From positions 2,418,001 through 2,482,000 of the forward strand of contig JAHYIO010000001.1 of the NCBI GenBank assembly GCA_020543525.1: a stretch of DNA of 64,000 nucleotides. The letters run 5' to 3'. Position numbers and translations under genes: made by a program. Source of the DNA: Coriolopsis trogii. Lineage: Eukaryota; Basidiomycota; Agaricomycetes; Polyporales; Polyporaceae. Shown in pieces: positions 11,001 through 22,333 of this stretch (position 1 is the stretch's first letter; the number at the start of each line of letters is the position of its first letter). Under the pieces are notes generated by a model. The model had not been told where the DNA came from and did no database searches. It saw nothing but the letters and a program-made list of their open reading frames with translations.

Positions 11001-12094
11001 CTAACTCTCTTGCTGCTGCTCCCCTGCGGCACCCAGCTCGTCCAGGCGCCCCAAAATCTTTTCGACAATGTTCTTGAACAGCGGCGCGGTCGGGGTCTTC
11101 TGATACCGGTCCAGGAGGTCAAACGACCGTCTGCTCCCGCCCTCGGGGAGCTCCGCAGCCTCGCCCGGGCGTTCGACTTCCGCCGCGTCCAAGAGCGTGA
11201 CGAGCTCGGTGTCGACGGGCAGACTCCCAAGGAACGTCAGCCCCTCGCGGCGCGCCATCTCCTCCCCGCCGCCGGTGGAGAACACGTTGCTGATCTCCCC
11301 ACAGCAGGGGCACACGTACCCGCTCATGTTCTCGACCAGGCCGAGCACGGGGAGCGCCGTCGCACGCGTGAAGGAGAGGCACTTCATCGCATCCAGGAGC
11401 GCGACTGCCTGCGGCGTCGTCACGATCACGGCCGAGATCCTGTCGTGCACTGGCGCCATGTGTTCGATGAGCGACAGGTGCTCGTCCGACGTGCCTGTGG
11501 GGCGGAGCGAGGGGGTGAGTGAGATGCGATGGCAACGCAGACAACGAGTGGGAAATCAGCACGGCAGTGCTTGGTGGAGGCGAGCATGATTTCAGGATAT
11601 GCAGGGAAGAGAGCGAGTGGGGAAAGGAGGGGGGAACTAGAGCGGGGGATCTGACTGCGTAGGTACTCACCTGGCGGTGTGTCAATGACGAGATAGTCCA
11701 GATCTCCCCAGCGCACGTCGCTGAGGAATTGTCTGATCATTGCATTCTTCTTCGGCCCTCGCCATACCACGGAGTCATCCTTCCGTTTGAGCAGGAAGCC
11801 CACACTCATGCATGACAGCCGCGCCTCGCTCCCATCCGCATATACCGGCACCCACCCATCACTGCTCTGGTGGACCGGATGACCATCGAGACCTAGCATT
11901 CGGGGTATGGACGGTCCTGTGAGGTCGACATCGAGGATCCCGACGCGCGCGGTGGGTGTCGATGCACGAAGGGACAGTGCGAGCTGGGTCGAGACGGAAG
12001 ACTTGCCTACTCCGCCTTTTCCGGAACAGACAATGATGATATGCTTGATGTTCCGGAGACGGCGAGCGACTGGAGTATCTTGCGCCGCGCTCAT
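11001..12094 (-). CDS. CFD1: cytosolic Fe-S cluster assembly factor CFD1 (NUBP2-type P-loop NTPase)
   Basis: Two exons: 12094-11671 and 11494-11001 (305 aa). Mrp/NBP35-family ATPase, scaffold of the CIA pathway with NBP35, which builds 4Fe-4S clusters for cytosolic and nuclear apoproteins. Visible motifs: deviant Walker [12 protein letters not shown] near residues 20-30, [40 protein letters not shown] across the splice junction, and the C-terminal cluster-binding CPCC (about 203-206). It lacks the N-terminal four-Cys ferredoxin-like extension of NBP35, which identifies it as CFD1. The start MSAAQD is chosen over an upstream in-frame extension. The intron (176 nt) is longer than is usual here. 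Confidence 0.93.
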
Positions 12095-12432
12095 GGCAAC
12101 TGCCTGGTGTTCACAGAAAAGGATGAGCGGAGAAAAGCAAGGCGAGTCAGTTGTAGGCAGCGCATGAGGTGAAGACTCGAAGGTGATGATAAATCGCGAC
12201 AGGATTCGTCTGCTCAAGGGGCATTACCAAATTTAGAACGGTGGCGGTAACAGAAGCGCGCGCCTACAACGCACAAACATCCAGGAACTGAAGAGACGAG
12301 CACAGCGATCTAGAAAACTGAATAACAAGGAGAGCAAGTCAAACAAGTTACATGATCATACACGGAAGAGTTCGGGTTTGTAATTCCTAGAGACATCCAG
12401 TGAGAGGAGTGAAACACGCAAGAATTTGCGAC
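12095..12432. other. intergenic: CFD1 promoter / RFC 3' region
   Basis: Contains the CFD1 upstream region and the 3' untranslated region of the RFC gene, both minus strand. No gene seen. Confidence 0.4.
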
Positions 12433-13782
12433 TCACATCCTGCATAGTCTGGCCATCAGACCACCCAACTGGACCAGAGTACCCACACCTTCTAGGATTC
12501 GCATATGCGTCCATCCAATCTCCTGCCATCAGCCATTGGTCAACGCATACTAGCACGGAAATACGAGATATTACTTTGATATATTCGAGTTTCGTGTACT
12601 CCGGAATTCTGCGACACAGTGTCAGATGTGCAAGGGAGCATCCACACCAGCACATACTCGTCAAAGGTCTTCACAACTCGGAACACAGTGACAACAATGT
12701 CAACCGCGCTGTAGCCCTGGTCCCAGAGCTCGTTCAGCTTGTCCATAGCACCGTCAATGTCGCCCGTCAAGCATGAACGAATCATGGCTTGAACCGTTAT
12801 TGGATGTGGTTGGTCGCAGACTTTGAACACGTTGTCTCCTGAGACAAAGCCGAAACCTGACCATGTCGATTGCAGGTTGTTGATCGCTTGTCGCATATCT
12901 CCCTCGGCGGTGAAAATGAGTGCTTCAAGCCCATTGTCGCTGTATTGGACCTGGGAAACGTTTGTTGCGGTTCGCGCAAATTCAAGGACCACGGTACCTT
13001 TTCCATTTCACAGATCTCTAACAGACGTTTCAGGACTTCTTGGTCGCGTAGTTTCGAGTATCGGAGGATAGCACAACGACTCTGGATAGGTTCAATGATT
13101 TTGTTCGACATATTGCACGCGAGTGCAAAACGGGTCGTATTGGCATAAATCTCCATTGTTCGCCGGAGGGCTTGTTGTGCTCCAGCAGTCATGCTACGTC
13201 GTGATTAGGTCAAGCACAGTCACGAAGCACTCGACACACCTGTCTGCTTCATCCAGAATCACGATCTTGTGTCGACCGGGAGGTAGGGTAACCTTCTTTT
13301 GCGCAAAGGCCTTGATTTTATTCCTCACCACGTCAATACCTCTGCGTACCCATCAACACTAGAAGCTAAATAGACTAGCAAACCACGCACCTTTCATCTG
13401 ATGCATTCAGTTCCAGCACACCCTCCTTATATGCGTCTCCGAGCAGTTGGTGGGCTAAACAATGTATGCTCGTTGTCTTCCCTATACCAGGCATGCCCTA
13501 ATTTAAGGTTGAGCAGACAGACGCGTCGTCCTGACACAAAACTCACAGATATAATAATGTGTGGACAGTTCCCATCTCGCGCAATAACCTTCAACCTTTC
13601 AATCGTATCGGAGTTTCCGACGATGTCGTCCAGTATCTGTGGCCTGTACTTCTCGACCCTGTCGCATGTCAGGGCACGTTCTCACTTCAGTAAATAAGTT
13701 ACACTAACCAAGGAAGCTCGTATGGAAGGTTGTTGGTATTGCCGTTGGCGGGGGCTTTGCCTTTTGCGGCTGAAGACAACAT
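12433..13782 (-). CDS. RFC4: replication factor C small subunit (yeast Rfc4 / human RFC2 type)
   Basis: Eight exons: 13782-13709, 13658-13547, 13497-13391, 13341-13240, 13193-12998, 12950-12658, 12608-12575, 12522-12433 (335 aa, family-typical). AAA+ clamp-loader subunit that helps load PCNA at primer ends. Motifs: LPWVEKYRP at the N-terminus, Walker [26 protein letters not shown] (RFC box), Walker B ILDEADSM, sensor-1 region [18 protein letters not shown] with the SRC arginine finger, then [13 protein letters not shown] and the collar domain ([14 protein letters not shown]). Walker A has Met-Pro-Gly-Ile where PPGT is usual. One exon is only 34 nt. The near-continuous match to human RFC2 sets the orthology. 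Confidence 0.93.
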
Positions 13783-14115
13783 GACTGTAGGTGAAGAGGG
13801 TGATCTGAGCGCGTCTGTGACCTGGCGAGACGCGTTACGGACGCGTCAGGACATGTCACGGGTGTGACCACCCGCGTTTTCCATGGGCGCTCTCTAAGGT
13901 CCAGCAACGCTGTCAGCGATTCGGCTGGCGGACCGACTACCTGCGAATACTCATTCGCTCAAGTACTACGCAAGTCCGCCAATCTGAAGGTGTACGAGCT
14001 TCTGAGCGACCGTTTGAAGTTCACGCATATACGGGCCGTCGCTACATCATCTGGGCGCACCACCAACATCACTGTGGACACGTCTCCTTGATCTACTCTC
14101 GCTCTTGGCAGTATA
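13783..14115. other. divergent promoter region (RFC4 / P450)
   Basis: Short divergent intergenic region. No gene seen. Confidence 0.4.
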
Positions 14116-15926
14116 ATGGACGACTACGACGACCCGGACTCGAGCACGGCAGCGTCCACCAGTCCGGTAGGACTGGTAACTCAGTCGCCGCTCGCCTTCG
14201 CGCTCATCTTGGTCGGCCTTTACTGGGCGGTCAAGATCCTACGTGCCTCCGACTCATCTCGTCCTCCGCGCGCGCCGTACTGGATTCCATGGGTGGGCAA
14301 TGCAGTCGAGATGGGCAAAGACCCGGATGGGTTCTTCAGTAACATGTCGTACGTACACTGCGCTGCTTTTGTACGGTCAACAATGCAAACGTTCCATCGT
14401 CTAATCCAGGAAACTCCTCGGGCCCATCTTCCGTGTCAAGACACTGGGGCAGGAAATGATCTTCGTTACAGACCCGTCAGTGCGTGCCGCATGCAGCTCT
14501 GGATACTTGCCTGGTCGCTCATTATTGCGAGCAGTTGATCAGTGCGGTCTACCGCGACTCCCAGGTGCGTCCCATAGCACAATTTTGTCTCAGCAGCATC
14601 ATCAATACGTCCCTCTTACAGAACTTTAACTTCACCACCATCCGCGTGGAGATGGGTGAGGCTGTTTTCGCTATCAGGCAGCCTATCGTCGGCGATGATT
14701 TCATGCTGCACACCTACATGCCTGAGCTGCACCGGATCCTACTCCCTAGCAACTTGGAGCCGATGACCTCCGTTTACCTTGCGAGCGCGCACGACACGCT
14801 CCTCAGCATGATATCGAGTATGGACGGAGCTTCTGGTCCCCTCAAGACCTTCATTATACCTCCCGCATATCGTGCCGCCGCGCATGCAGGATTCGGTATC
14901 AATTTCCCTGCCGAGAAATCATACCCTCTCTTTAAGACCTTCGATGAGAACCTCCACCTCATCAGTGCCGGCCTCCCTAAATTTTTGCTATCGAAGGCTT
15001 GGAAAGCATGGGACGACCTAATCGGCTTGATGGAGGCCTATGTCAAACGGGAGGAGACTTCAGGTGGTGATTCGAACCCATTCATTTCCATCGCTCTTCA
15101 AGGCCTCCGGGACGATGAATGGGTTTGTGACCTAAGCCTTGTAAATGGTATGAGGTGAACTGACGAAAGAGCCCGCAGAGCTATCACGACGTGGCGACTG
15201 TATTGGCAACACAGTTATGGGCTCTCCAGGCGAACGCGATCTATGCGGCATACTGGCTCGTCGCGCTGTTAATACAGCAGCCTGAAGGGCTCTCACCGCT
15301 CGTCGCTGAGCTCGACAATGCACGACGACAGTGGCAAGCCGTCAATCCATCCACGCCTTTTGGAATAGCCTTCTTCGACGAGGTCGTCGTGTCCAGCTCG
15401 AAGTCACTTCCGCTGCTGTCCTCTGCGATTCAGGAGGTCTTGCGCTACACCACATCGACCTTCTCGATGCGCCGCGTCGTCACCCCTGTAACGCTTGGAG
15501 GGTTCCAACTACGCGTAGGAGACAAGGTCATATGTGCTACGCGACATGTTCATAACGACGATGAGATCCACCCTCAGGCGAATGAGCTGGACATCAAAAG
15601 ATACTTGGAGACCCCGCGACCTGTGAAAGACGGAAAACCTGTGGCTAGTCATTCTATGCCGTTTGGCGGTGGCGTCTCGATGTGCGAGGGCAGGTGCGCG
15701 ACAAATACAAGGCTCTGCTCACTTCGCAAGAACTTATCTTATGGTTCGCAGACACTTTGCAACGACAGAACTTAGAGTTTTCATGGCTATCCTATTGACG
15801 TACGCGAGCATCGAGGTGGACGAGGAATGCACAGCTCGACCAGAGTTTGCTATAGAGCGGATGGGTTTGGGTGTCATGCATCCTAGAGGAGATATAGATG
15901 TCATTTTGCGGAAGCGCAAACCATAA
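14116..15926 (+). CDS. cytochrome P450, CYP7/CYP8-like class with unusual motifs
   Basis: Six exons: 14116-14348, 14410-14479, 14535-14564, 14622-15122, 15179-15693, 15752-15926 (507 aa). An N-terminal membrane anchor (SPLAFALILVGLYWAV) is followed by the Pro-rich hinge RPPRAPYWIPWVGNA. Heme loop PFGGGVSMCEGRHFA carries the cysteine ligand; the usual Arg two before Cys is Ser. The I-helix region (TQLWALQANAIYAAYW) lacks the AGxxT oxygen-activation motif. K-helix: IQEVLRYTTSTFSMRR (ExxR type). This combination is seen in CYP7/CYP8-type sterol hydroxylases and isomerase-like P450s; substrate unknown. Exon 3 is only 30 nt, and the exon-4 donor (GTTTGT) is weak but is the only one giving phase and a normal intron. 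Confidence 0.85.
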
Positions 15927-16265
15927 GTCTACGACAACTTATCTGTTCGTATCTATCGCCATGCTGCATATACCCCGCATTAGCTATTGCGTGTTGATTG
16001 CCCTTGCATTTGTACCCTGTTGGCGAGTTCTGATGTCAATCCGACTCGAAGCACTATAAGTGTTCCGAGTTGCGCCTCGATCGCGCTCGCGTCGCGAATC
16101 TTACAAGCGCTTGACGCGACCTCGGGAGCGCGCTCGTCTGACAACTCTCCTCACTACCTCCATCTGCTTCCACTACGCGTCTTGCCGCTGCCGCTGCCAG
16201 CTGTACTATGTCAACACAAGCATGCAGTTGAACAATCTCTACTCGCTCCGGTGGGTGCATGGTGC
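15927..16265. other. intergenic: P450 3' / SerRS promoter
   Basis: No gene seen. A plus-strand frame at 16060-16293 overlaps the SerRS first exon but does not join its downstream frame. Confidence 0.4.
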
Positions 16266-17886
16266 ATGTCTACAACGTTGCTGTCGTGAGTAGACCGTAT
16301 TCAATACTTGTTCAGCGCACGGCTCATATGTTAGTCGAGATCTAAGGCTACGTGCCTTCTCCTCGACACCCAGACGACAATCCAAGTCCACGCCCGCACC
16401 CACGTCAACCGCCACGAGTCTGCCTAAACCTAGACTAGACTACCGCGCCATCTCCGAGAACGTCGTCTACAAGTCGCACAATGCGTTCAACCGGAAATCT
16501 CCTTTGCCCGTCGGTGCCATCCAGAGCGTGGCACGGTTATACGACAAGCAGAAGCTGATGTCGCAGGCTCTGAACCAGCTGAAACATAAACGGTCTGAAG
16601 TTGGTGAGCGCGTACGTGCTTCCTCAAAGGACCCGACGAAGAAGGAGCTCGCGCTACATGAGGCAAAAGCTCTGAAGGCGGACATTGCTGAATTGGAAAA
16701 TGCGTTGGACGGGGTAGAGGAAGAGCTGTTCAGCCTTGCGCTGGCCGTACCTAACGACACACACCCCGACGTTCCCGTTGGGCCCGAGTCGGTCGCTGTC
16801 ACCATCTCCACACATGGCCCTCCACCCATACCCGCCGATCCGGCACGCGACCACGTCGCCATATGTCGCGCTCTTGATATCCTAGACCTTGAATCTGGTG
16901 CGACAACCACGGGCTCGTCCTGGTACTATCTCAAAAACGAGGGGGCCCTTCTTGAGCTGGCGTTGGTCAATTATGCATTGAGTATAGCTATGAAGCACGG
17001 ATACACCCCTGTGACAACTCCCGACGTCGTGCGGTCAGACATCGCACGACGCTGCGGCTTCCAGCCTCGTGACCCGGTCGATGGGGCAGCCTCGCAGATG
17101 TACCATCTCGCGCACACTGCCGACCCTGCTGATTTCCCAAATCATAATCACCCGGAGCTCGTGCTGGCTGGGACGGCCGAGATACCGCTCGCGGGCATGT
17201 TCGCCAACAAGATACTATCTGCGAGCGAGTTGCCGCGCAAGGTCGTCGGGCTAGGCCATGCGTTCCGCGCAGAGGCGGGGGCTCGTGGCGCAGACACGCG
17301 GGGGCTGTATCGCGTGCATCAGTTCACAAAGCTCGAACTCTTTGTTGTCTCGGACGAGGAATCGAGCGGAGCGATAATGGAGGAAATGCGCAAGCTACAG
17401 GCAGAAATTTTCGAGGGCCTCGGGCTTTCCTTCAGGTGTGTTGTGCGAGAGCTGCAGTTGGCCTCCATGCTGATAGGGTCGTCTTGCAGAGTTCTCGAGA
17501 TGCCAACGGAGGAGCTCGGAGCAAGTGCGTACCGGAAGTACGACGCCGAAGCGTGGATGCCAGGTCGAGGCGGCTGGGGCGAAATCTCGTCGACGTCGAA
17601 CTGCACAGACTACCAGGCGCGGAGATTACACATTCGATATCGTCGTCCGGCGCCGCAAGCCGAGAAGTCGTCGTCTGCTGCTGCTGCAGAACAGGCTCTC
17701 TCGTCTGTACCATTTGCACACACGCTGAACGGGACTGCGGCAGCAGTGCCGCGGCTGATCGTTGCGTTGGTTGAGAATGGCGCAGTATTCGACGATTCTG
17801 GAGCTGTGATAGGGTTGCGTTTCCCCAGCGCATTGCAACCGTTCTGGGTGGGAGGTAACCCTCGAGGGCTGATACGATGGATTTAA
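16266..17886 (+). CDS. seryl-tRNA synthetase, organellar (bacterial-type)
   Basis: Three exons: 16266-16285, 16374-17435, 17490-17886 (492 aa). Charges tRNA-Ser, probably in mitochondria: the N-terminus is rich in Ser, Thr, Arg and Lys. An N-terminal coiled-coil arm (about residues 50-125: KLMSQALNQLKHKR ... LENALDGVEEELF) is followed by the class II core: VLAGTAEIPL, motif 2 FRAEAGARGADTRGLYRVHQF, the STSNCTDYQARR substrate loop, and HTLNGTAAAVPR leading to motif 3. Compared with yeast it is a DIA4-type enzyme. The first exon (MSTTLLS) is short and rests on a canonical GTGAGT donor and matching phase, so the exact N-terminus is less certain. The 54-nt second intron is a multiple of three without a stop. 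Confidence 0.9.
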
Positions 17887-18316
17887 TGAGGTGTCTTCGG
17901 CTGGTATCGCCATACGCTACATACTACATAATCTTATTGAAGCAAAACAATCCGCAACTACCAGACTGCGGGGTGATATATCGGGGGACATGGGTCTAGT
18001 AGCTTTCATGTGTTTTCGCGAGTGGTGTAGGTTTGACCGTGGAAGGCGTCGTGTGCTGCACTATGGATGATAGCGCATGATGGAGGTTCGGCTTGCGTTA
18101 GTCGCTGTTAGTCGTCATCGAGGAGAAAGATAGTGACGAGGATGATGGAATGAGCAAAGATAGACAGTTAGCCACAAGGCCACTTTCAGGAACAACAAGC
18201 AGACGGCCCGGCGCTCGGCCACAAAGCGCATGCGCGAGACGTCATAAGCATCTGTCCTCGCTCTCGCTTCGGGCAGTGATCCCGGCGACACAACCGCTCT
18301 TCCGCCCACAACCACC
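17887..18316. other. intergenic: SerRS 3' / LSB5 promoter
   Basis: No gene seen. Confidence 0.4.
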
Positions 18317-20315
18317 ATGTCTCTCGCCTTCGCCAAGCAAGCATATTCCGCTTTCAATCGCGACAAACCGCACGTACGTACTATCGCATCGATTGCAGCC
18401 ATCACACGACGTATTCTCTTCTGTCTCTAGTCCTCCATCTCGGAATGGGTAGAGATCCTCACGTCTAGCACCTACGATGGAGAGGCATATGATGGGTGAG
18501 TGTTTGCTACCCATTGAATCGTGTGCGCGACCTCAACCAACGTGTACTCAGCATACCAGAGTTGGTGGAATCCATCAATATCCAAGCCACAGGGTATGCA
18601 TAATCTTTGGCCAGGAGAGGCGCTCCTAACGTTCTATCAGCCCCACGGAGGCATCGCGAGCCATCCGCAAGAAGATCAAACACGGGAATCCGCATCAACA
18701 ATACCGTGCACTCCACGTACGACCCTATCATCTACCCAATGTTGCATTCGATTCAGATGGCCCCTTCAGATCTTGAAAGCTGTGGTAGAGAACGGTGGCC
18801 ACAAGTTCCAAAGTGCGTGTAGCGCACGGCCCAAAGTGTGCACAATCTAACACTCGTCTCTCAGCCTCCTTTGCAGACAGCCAACTGACTGATGCGCTCA
18901 AACATCTCGCCTCCGATCCCGGAACCGATCACAAGGTCAAGAAGAAGCTTGTCTCTGTGCTCGCCGGATGGAAGCGCCAATTCCAGGACGACCCTTCCAT
19001 GTCGTATGTGGCTAGACTGTACGACCAATGCAAGATTGCACAGACCGAGCGCGTGAGCCAAGACAGACGGGCTGTTGATGCTGTCAACGCCGGCTTGGGA
19101 CTGGATACAGAGTATTTAGAGAGGAAGAAGAAGGAAGAAGAGGCCAGAAAGAAGAAAGAGGAAGAGAAACGTAAGGCGAAGGAGGACAAGGAGAGACGGA
19201 AGCGCGAAGAGGAGGAGAGGAGACGTAAGGATCGAACAAAGACCAAGAGGAAACCATTCAACTTTGAGCAGGTGCGCCTCAAAATTGGTTTATCTGATGC
19301 TAAAGGCTTACGGCCATGCAGGAGAAGCCCCAGATTTTGACCGCAATTGCTAATGCTACCCAAGCGACGAACAATCTCGTCAACGCCATGACTGTGAGTA
19401 CACCGCGTATAATCCATAATGCTTGAACCTGACTCCATGTCAGCTCGTGAACACTCAACAAGAAAGCTTGGAGTCCAATGAGCGCGTTCAGGAATGCCTC
19501 GCAAAGGTGAAGCAGGTCCGCAAGCAGATTGTTCGCTACGTGCAGGTCGGTCACAAATTCTGACACCCTTACACTCTTTGCTGATGACTCTACCCTATCA
19601 GCTTGTTGAGAATGAGGATATGATTGGGGTCCTCATTGAAACAAACGATCGAATCATCGCTGCCCTGGAGAATTATGACCTGGTAAGCATGCTATGGAAA
19701 CGCTTTACTAACCCTGGCTCATCGATCGTCAGCTCTTGAAGCCAGATACTTCTGAACAACAAGTTCGGGACATCCAGGAGGGACTTGCTGCGGCCAAGCT
19801 CTCGACCACCGAACTCGGCAAACTGCAAGAGAAACAACGTGCTGCCATCGAACGGTCCATAGGCCGCGCCGCTGGTTCATCAAGCGTGATCCCTGGGTCG
19901 GGAGAGACCAGCCCGACCAGCCCATCGTACGTTCATCCTGACCTCCAAGACCTTCAGTTCGGCTCCCTGGGTGCTGAGCAAAGGTGCGTACCTTGTTACG
20001 CTGTATAATCTCCCAGCTAGCTTACGTGTGATTTGATTGAACAGAGGCCTACCGCCACCCATACGACCCACAACACGTCATACTGCCTCGGATGACGAGG
20101 GCGCTTGGAACCGGGGATCGCTCTCGGACTTCAGCGACTACCAGTCTTCGGATGAGGATGCTCACAACCGCGCGGGGCCGTCGTCCGCTTCACAGTCCCG
20201 AAGCCGGGGATATGTTGACGTTTCCGACAACGACTCGTCTCAAGACGTGCACCGTGATCCGAAACGAGGCATACACCAAGAGGAAGATCCCTTTGCTGAC
20301 CCTTTCGCTGATTGA
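18317..20315 (+). CDS. LSB5: VHS-GAT domain protein LSB5
   Basis: Eleven exons: 18317-18373, 18431-18495, 18552-18593, 18641-18716, 18770-18812, 18865-19271, 19322-19393, 19444-19545, 19602-19682, 19733-19983, 20045-20315 (488 aa). Adaptor linking endocytic or endosomal cargo, ubiquitin and the actin machinery. The VHS domain (about residues 18-150) includes YRALHILKAVVENGGHKFQ; then a highly charged coiled region of KKKEEEARKKK repeats; then the GAT domain (ATQATNNLVNAM ... LIETNDRIIAALENYD). The acidic C-terminus ends in DPFADPFAD, repeated DPF-type motifs that in other endocytic proteins bind AP-2 appendages (inference). The many small exons are supported by consistent phases throughout. 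Confidence 0.9.
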
Positions 20316-20659
20316 TGAGTCGTCTCTTGCTTGTGATCGCAGTGCGGAAGGAATAGTTCAAGAAGTCAGAGACAGGTGTGATCACTGTCTGGATCGTTAC
20401 TGTCACAATATCCCTATGTATATACTAGCCGTCCGTGCGGGTCATGCGTTGTATCTGGTATATCTCGTTATCTCTGTGATGTATACTTTTGTACGTTACC
20501 CATATGGATGGAGGGCTTCTGCGCCACTGTAGGTTCTGCCTGATATTTGGTCACCATCATGAACTCCAAGTCAAACCGCGGAGATGAAAGAACCCTCACG
20601 ACATCCAATACAGAAAGTAGACGAGTACAGCCAAAGCACAGCGGCTGACGGAATTCAAG
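20316..20659. other. convergent intergenic region
   Basis: 3' untranslated regions of LSB5 and UTP11 meet here. No gene seen. Confidence 0.4.
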
Positions 20660-22018
20660 CTACCGCTTGCGTTCTACCCGCCACTTGTAAACCCTAGGCT
20701 TCCACGTTTTCTCGTCAACCTTCTTCGGTCTCGGCGCATCGTCTTCGTCATCCCCGTCGTCCCCTTCGTCCATTTTCTCGACCCCATGAAGTTTTCTGGA
20801 CGCCCCTTTCCCCATGAGCAACCGCTGCATCTCGAGCTCTCGCTCGGCGTAGCGCAACTGCCTGTCTCGGTTAAGCCGAGCTGACAGTTCCTTCAGGAGG
20901 CGCGTTCTATGCTCCTGTAAAAATAGGACCATCAGGGTCAGTGACACCGATGGAATGGTACTCAATAGTTATGGAGATCCTCGACACTTGCCTTGGCATC
21001 CTCCGCAGTCTCGAACGATGCATCCATTCCGTCACCATCACCCTCGTCGTCCCCAACAGACTTCGACTTCCTCCTCTTGCGCTTCGTCGTCTTGGCCTCC
21101 TCTGGAGCCTTCCAGCCGAGGTCCACGTCCATAGCGCCGTCAGGGATGGCGTCCACGCGGACATCGCTGTGTGACGCAGCCGAGGTCTTTCCCACTGTCG
21201 CAGCATACTGTTGGGCTGAGACGTCGTACGATGGGCGGCAAAAGGCACACAGAAGGAGGGAATACGGGAAGCAGGGGAAGAAAGACGGACCGAGGTGCTC
21301 GTTAGCCTTTGCGCGCGGGCATATCGCGGAGAGGAAGTGGTGGCAGAAGCGCACCTTCGTCTGGGTCCTCGGCGAAGAGAATATGCTTTCCTTTGGTGCG
21401 GGACTTCCGCCGGGCTTTCTTGCCTGCGGAAGGCAGGATGCCAGCCTCGCGGAGGGTGTCAAGCTCCTGCTCGTCGAGCGTGTCTTCACCGCCCTCTTCT
21501 GACGGAGATGACTGCAGGAGGTTCGCGAGCTGGCTCAGCTGGTGCTTGATCTGGTCAATTTTCTGGAGGAGTGATTGCAGCTGAGAACCCGAGACATGGC
21601 TTTGGACTGGAATTCACATACCCTCAATCCAGCCGCACGCATCGTCCGGAGATAATTCTCATCTTGTGTCTTCAACACCTTCACAATGTCAACAGGCAGA
21701 GCTTCGTTTCCTCTATCTTGTACATGTACACCCCCCTGTTGGGATACAAAAGCAGTCGCGGTGAGCAGTCTGCGTACCCACCGAGTGGTACGCACGCACC
21801 TGCGTTCTCTCTCTCGTCATCGAAAAGTAGAACTCATCCTTATTCCTCGTTGCCGCCTTCTCTCGTAGGCGGTTTATCCTGTCCTGTTTGGAGTGGTAGT
21901 CGCGCGCGCGCAGGACGTAGTCCTTGTGCTTTTCAAGGATGCCCAGCCGTGCTCGGTGCGAGAGCTGCGAACGCTCTTTGTGGCTGCGTCTATGTAGAGA
22001 ATTCTTCAAAGAAGACAT
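20660..22018 (-). CDS. UTP11: U3 snoRNP-associated protein UTP11
   Basis: Five exons: 22018-21800, 21735-21622, 21580-21355, 21215-20992, 20914-20660 (345 aa). Small-subunit processome component needed for 18S rRNA maturation in the nucleolus. The N-terminus shows the family signature: [22 protein letters not shown], then [38 protein letters not shown] and [11 protein letters not shown]. The C-terminus is basic and ends [14 protein letters not shown]. It is about 90 residues longer than the yeast and human proteins because of an acidic and lysine-rich middle insert. Intron 4 starts with GC (AAG|GCAAGT), the standard GC-AG minor class; the GTGTCG alternative 4 nt downstream breaks the frame. 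Confidence 0.92.
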
Positions 22019-22333
22019 GTTGAGCGGTACAAGGATAAAGGCGACCCCAGTTCGAGTGTTGTTGTGTGCAAGCAAACAAGTTGTGTAACGTGAGGTTCAA
22101 GAAGACAAGCGACAGACTGAGAAAATACTAGGCCATGGGCGCCAGATACATTTCATGACGGACGGCCCGAAGAACCGGTCGATGTTGGACCTCTGGTGGG
22201 TGGGACTAGCTGGAACTACAAACACTATGATGTGTACCGGTCAATGTCTCAAGTATAGCAATGTACTACTGGCACACATAATAGTCGATACGAGGGAGGT
22301 CTGTCCGAAGTCTCAAACGGCAATTCCACTACG
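22019..22333. other. intergenic: UTP11 promoter / FAR1-like 3' region
   Basis: No gene seen. Confidence 0.4.

Noticed and set aside
10881..11522. 213-aa plus-strand frame opposite CFD1
   Set aside because: Antisense shadow of CFD1 exon 2.
20992..20992. Use of the GTGTCG donor 4 nt inside the UTP11 intron
   Set aside because: It shifts the frame into an immediate stop; the GC donor keeps the frame.
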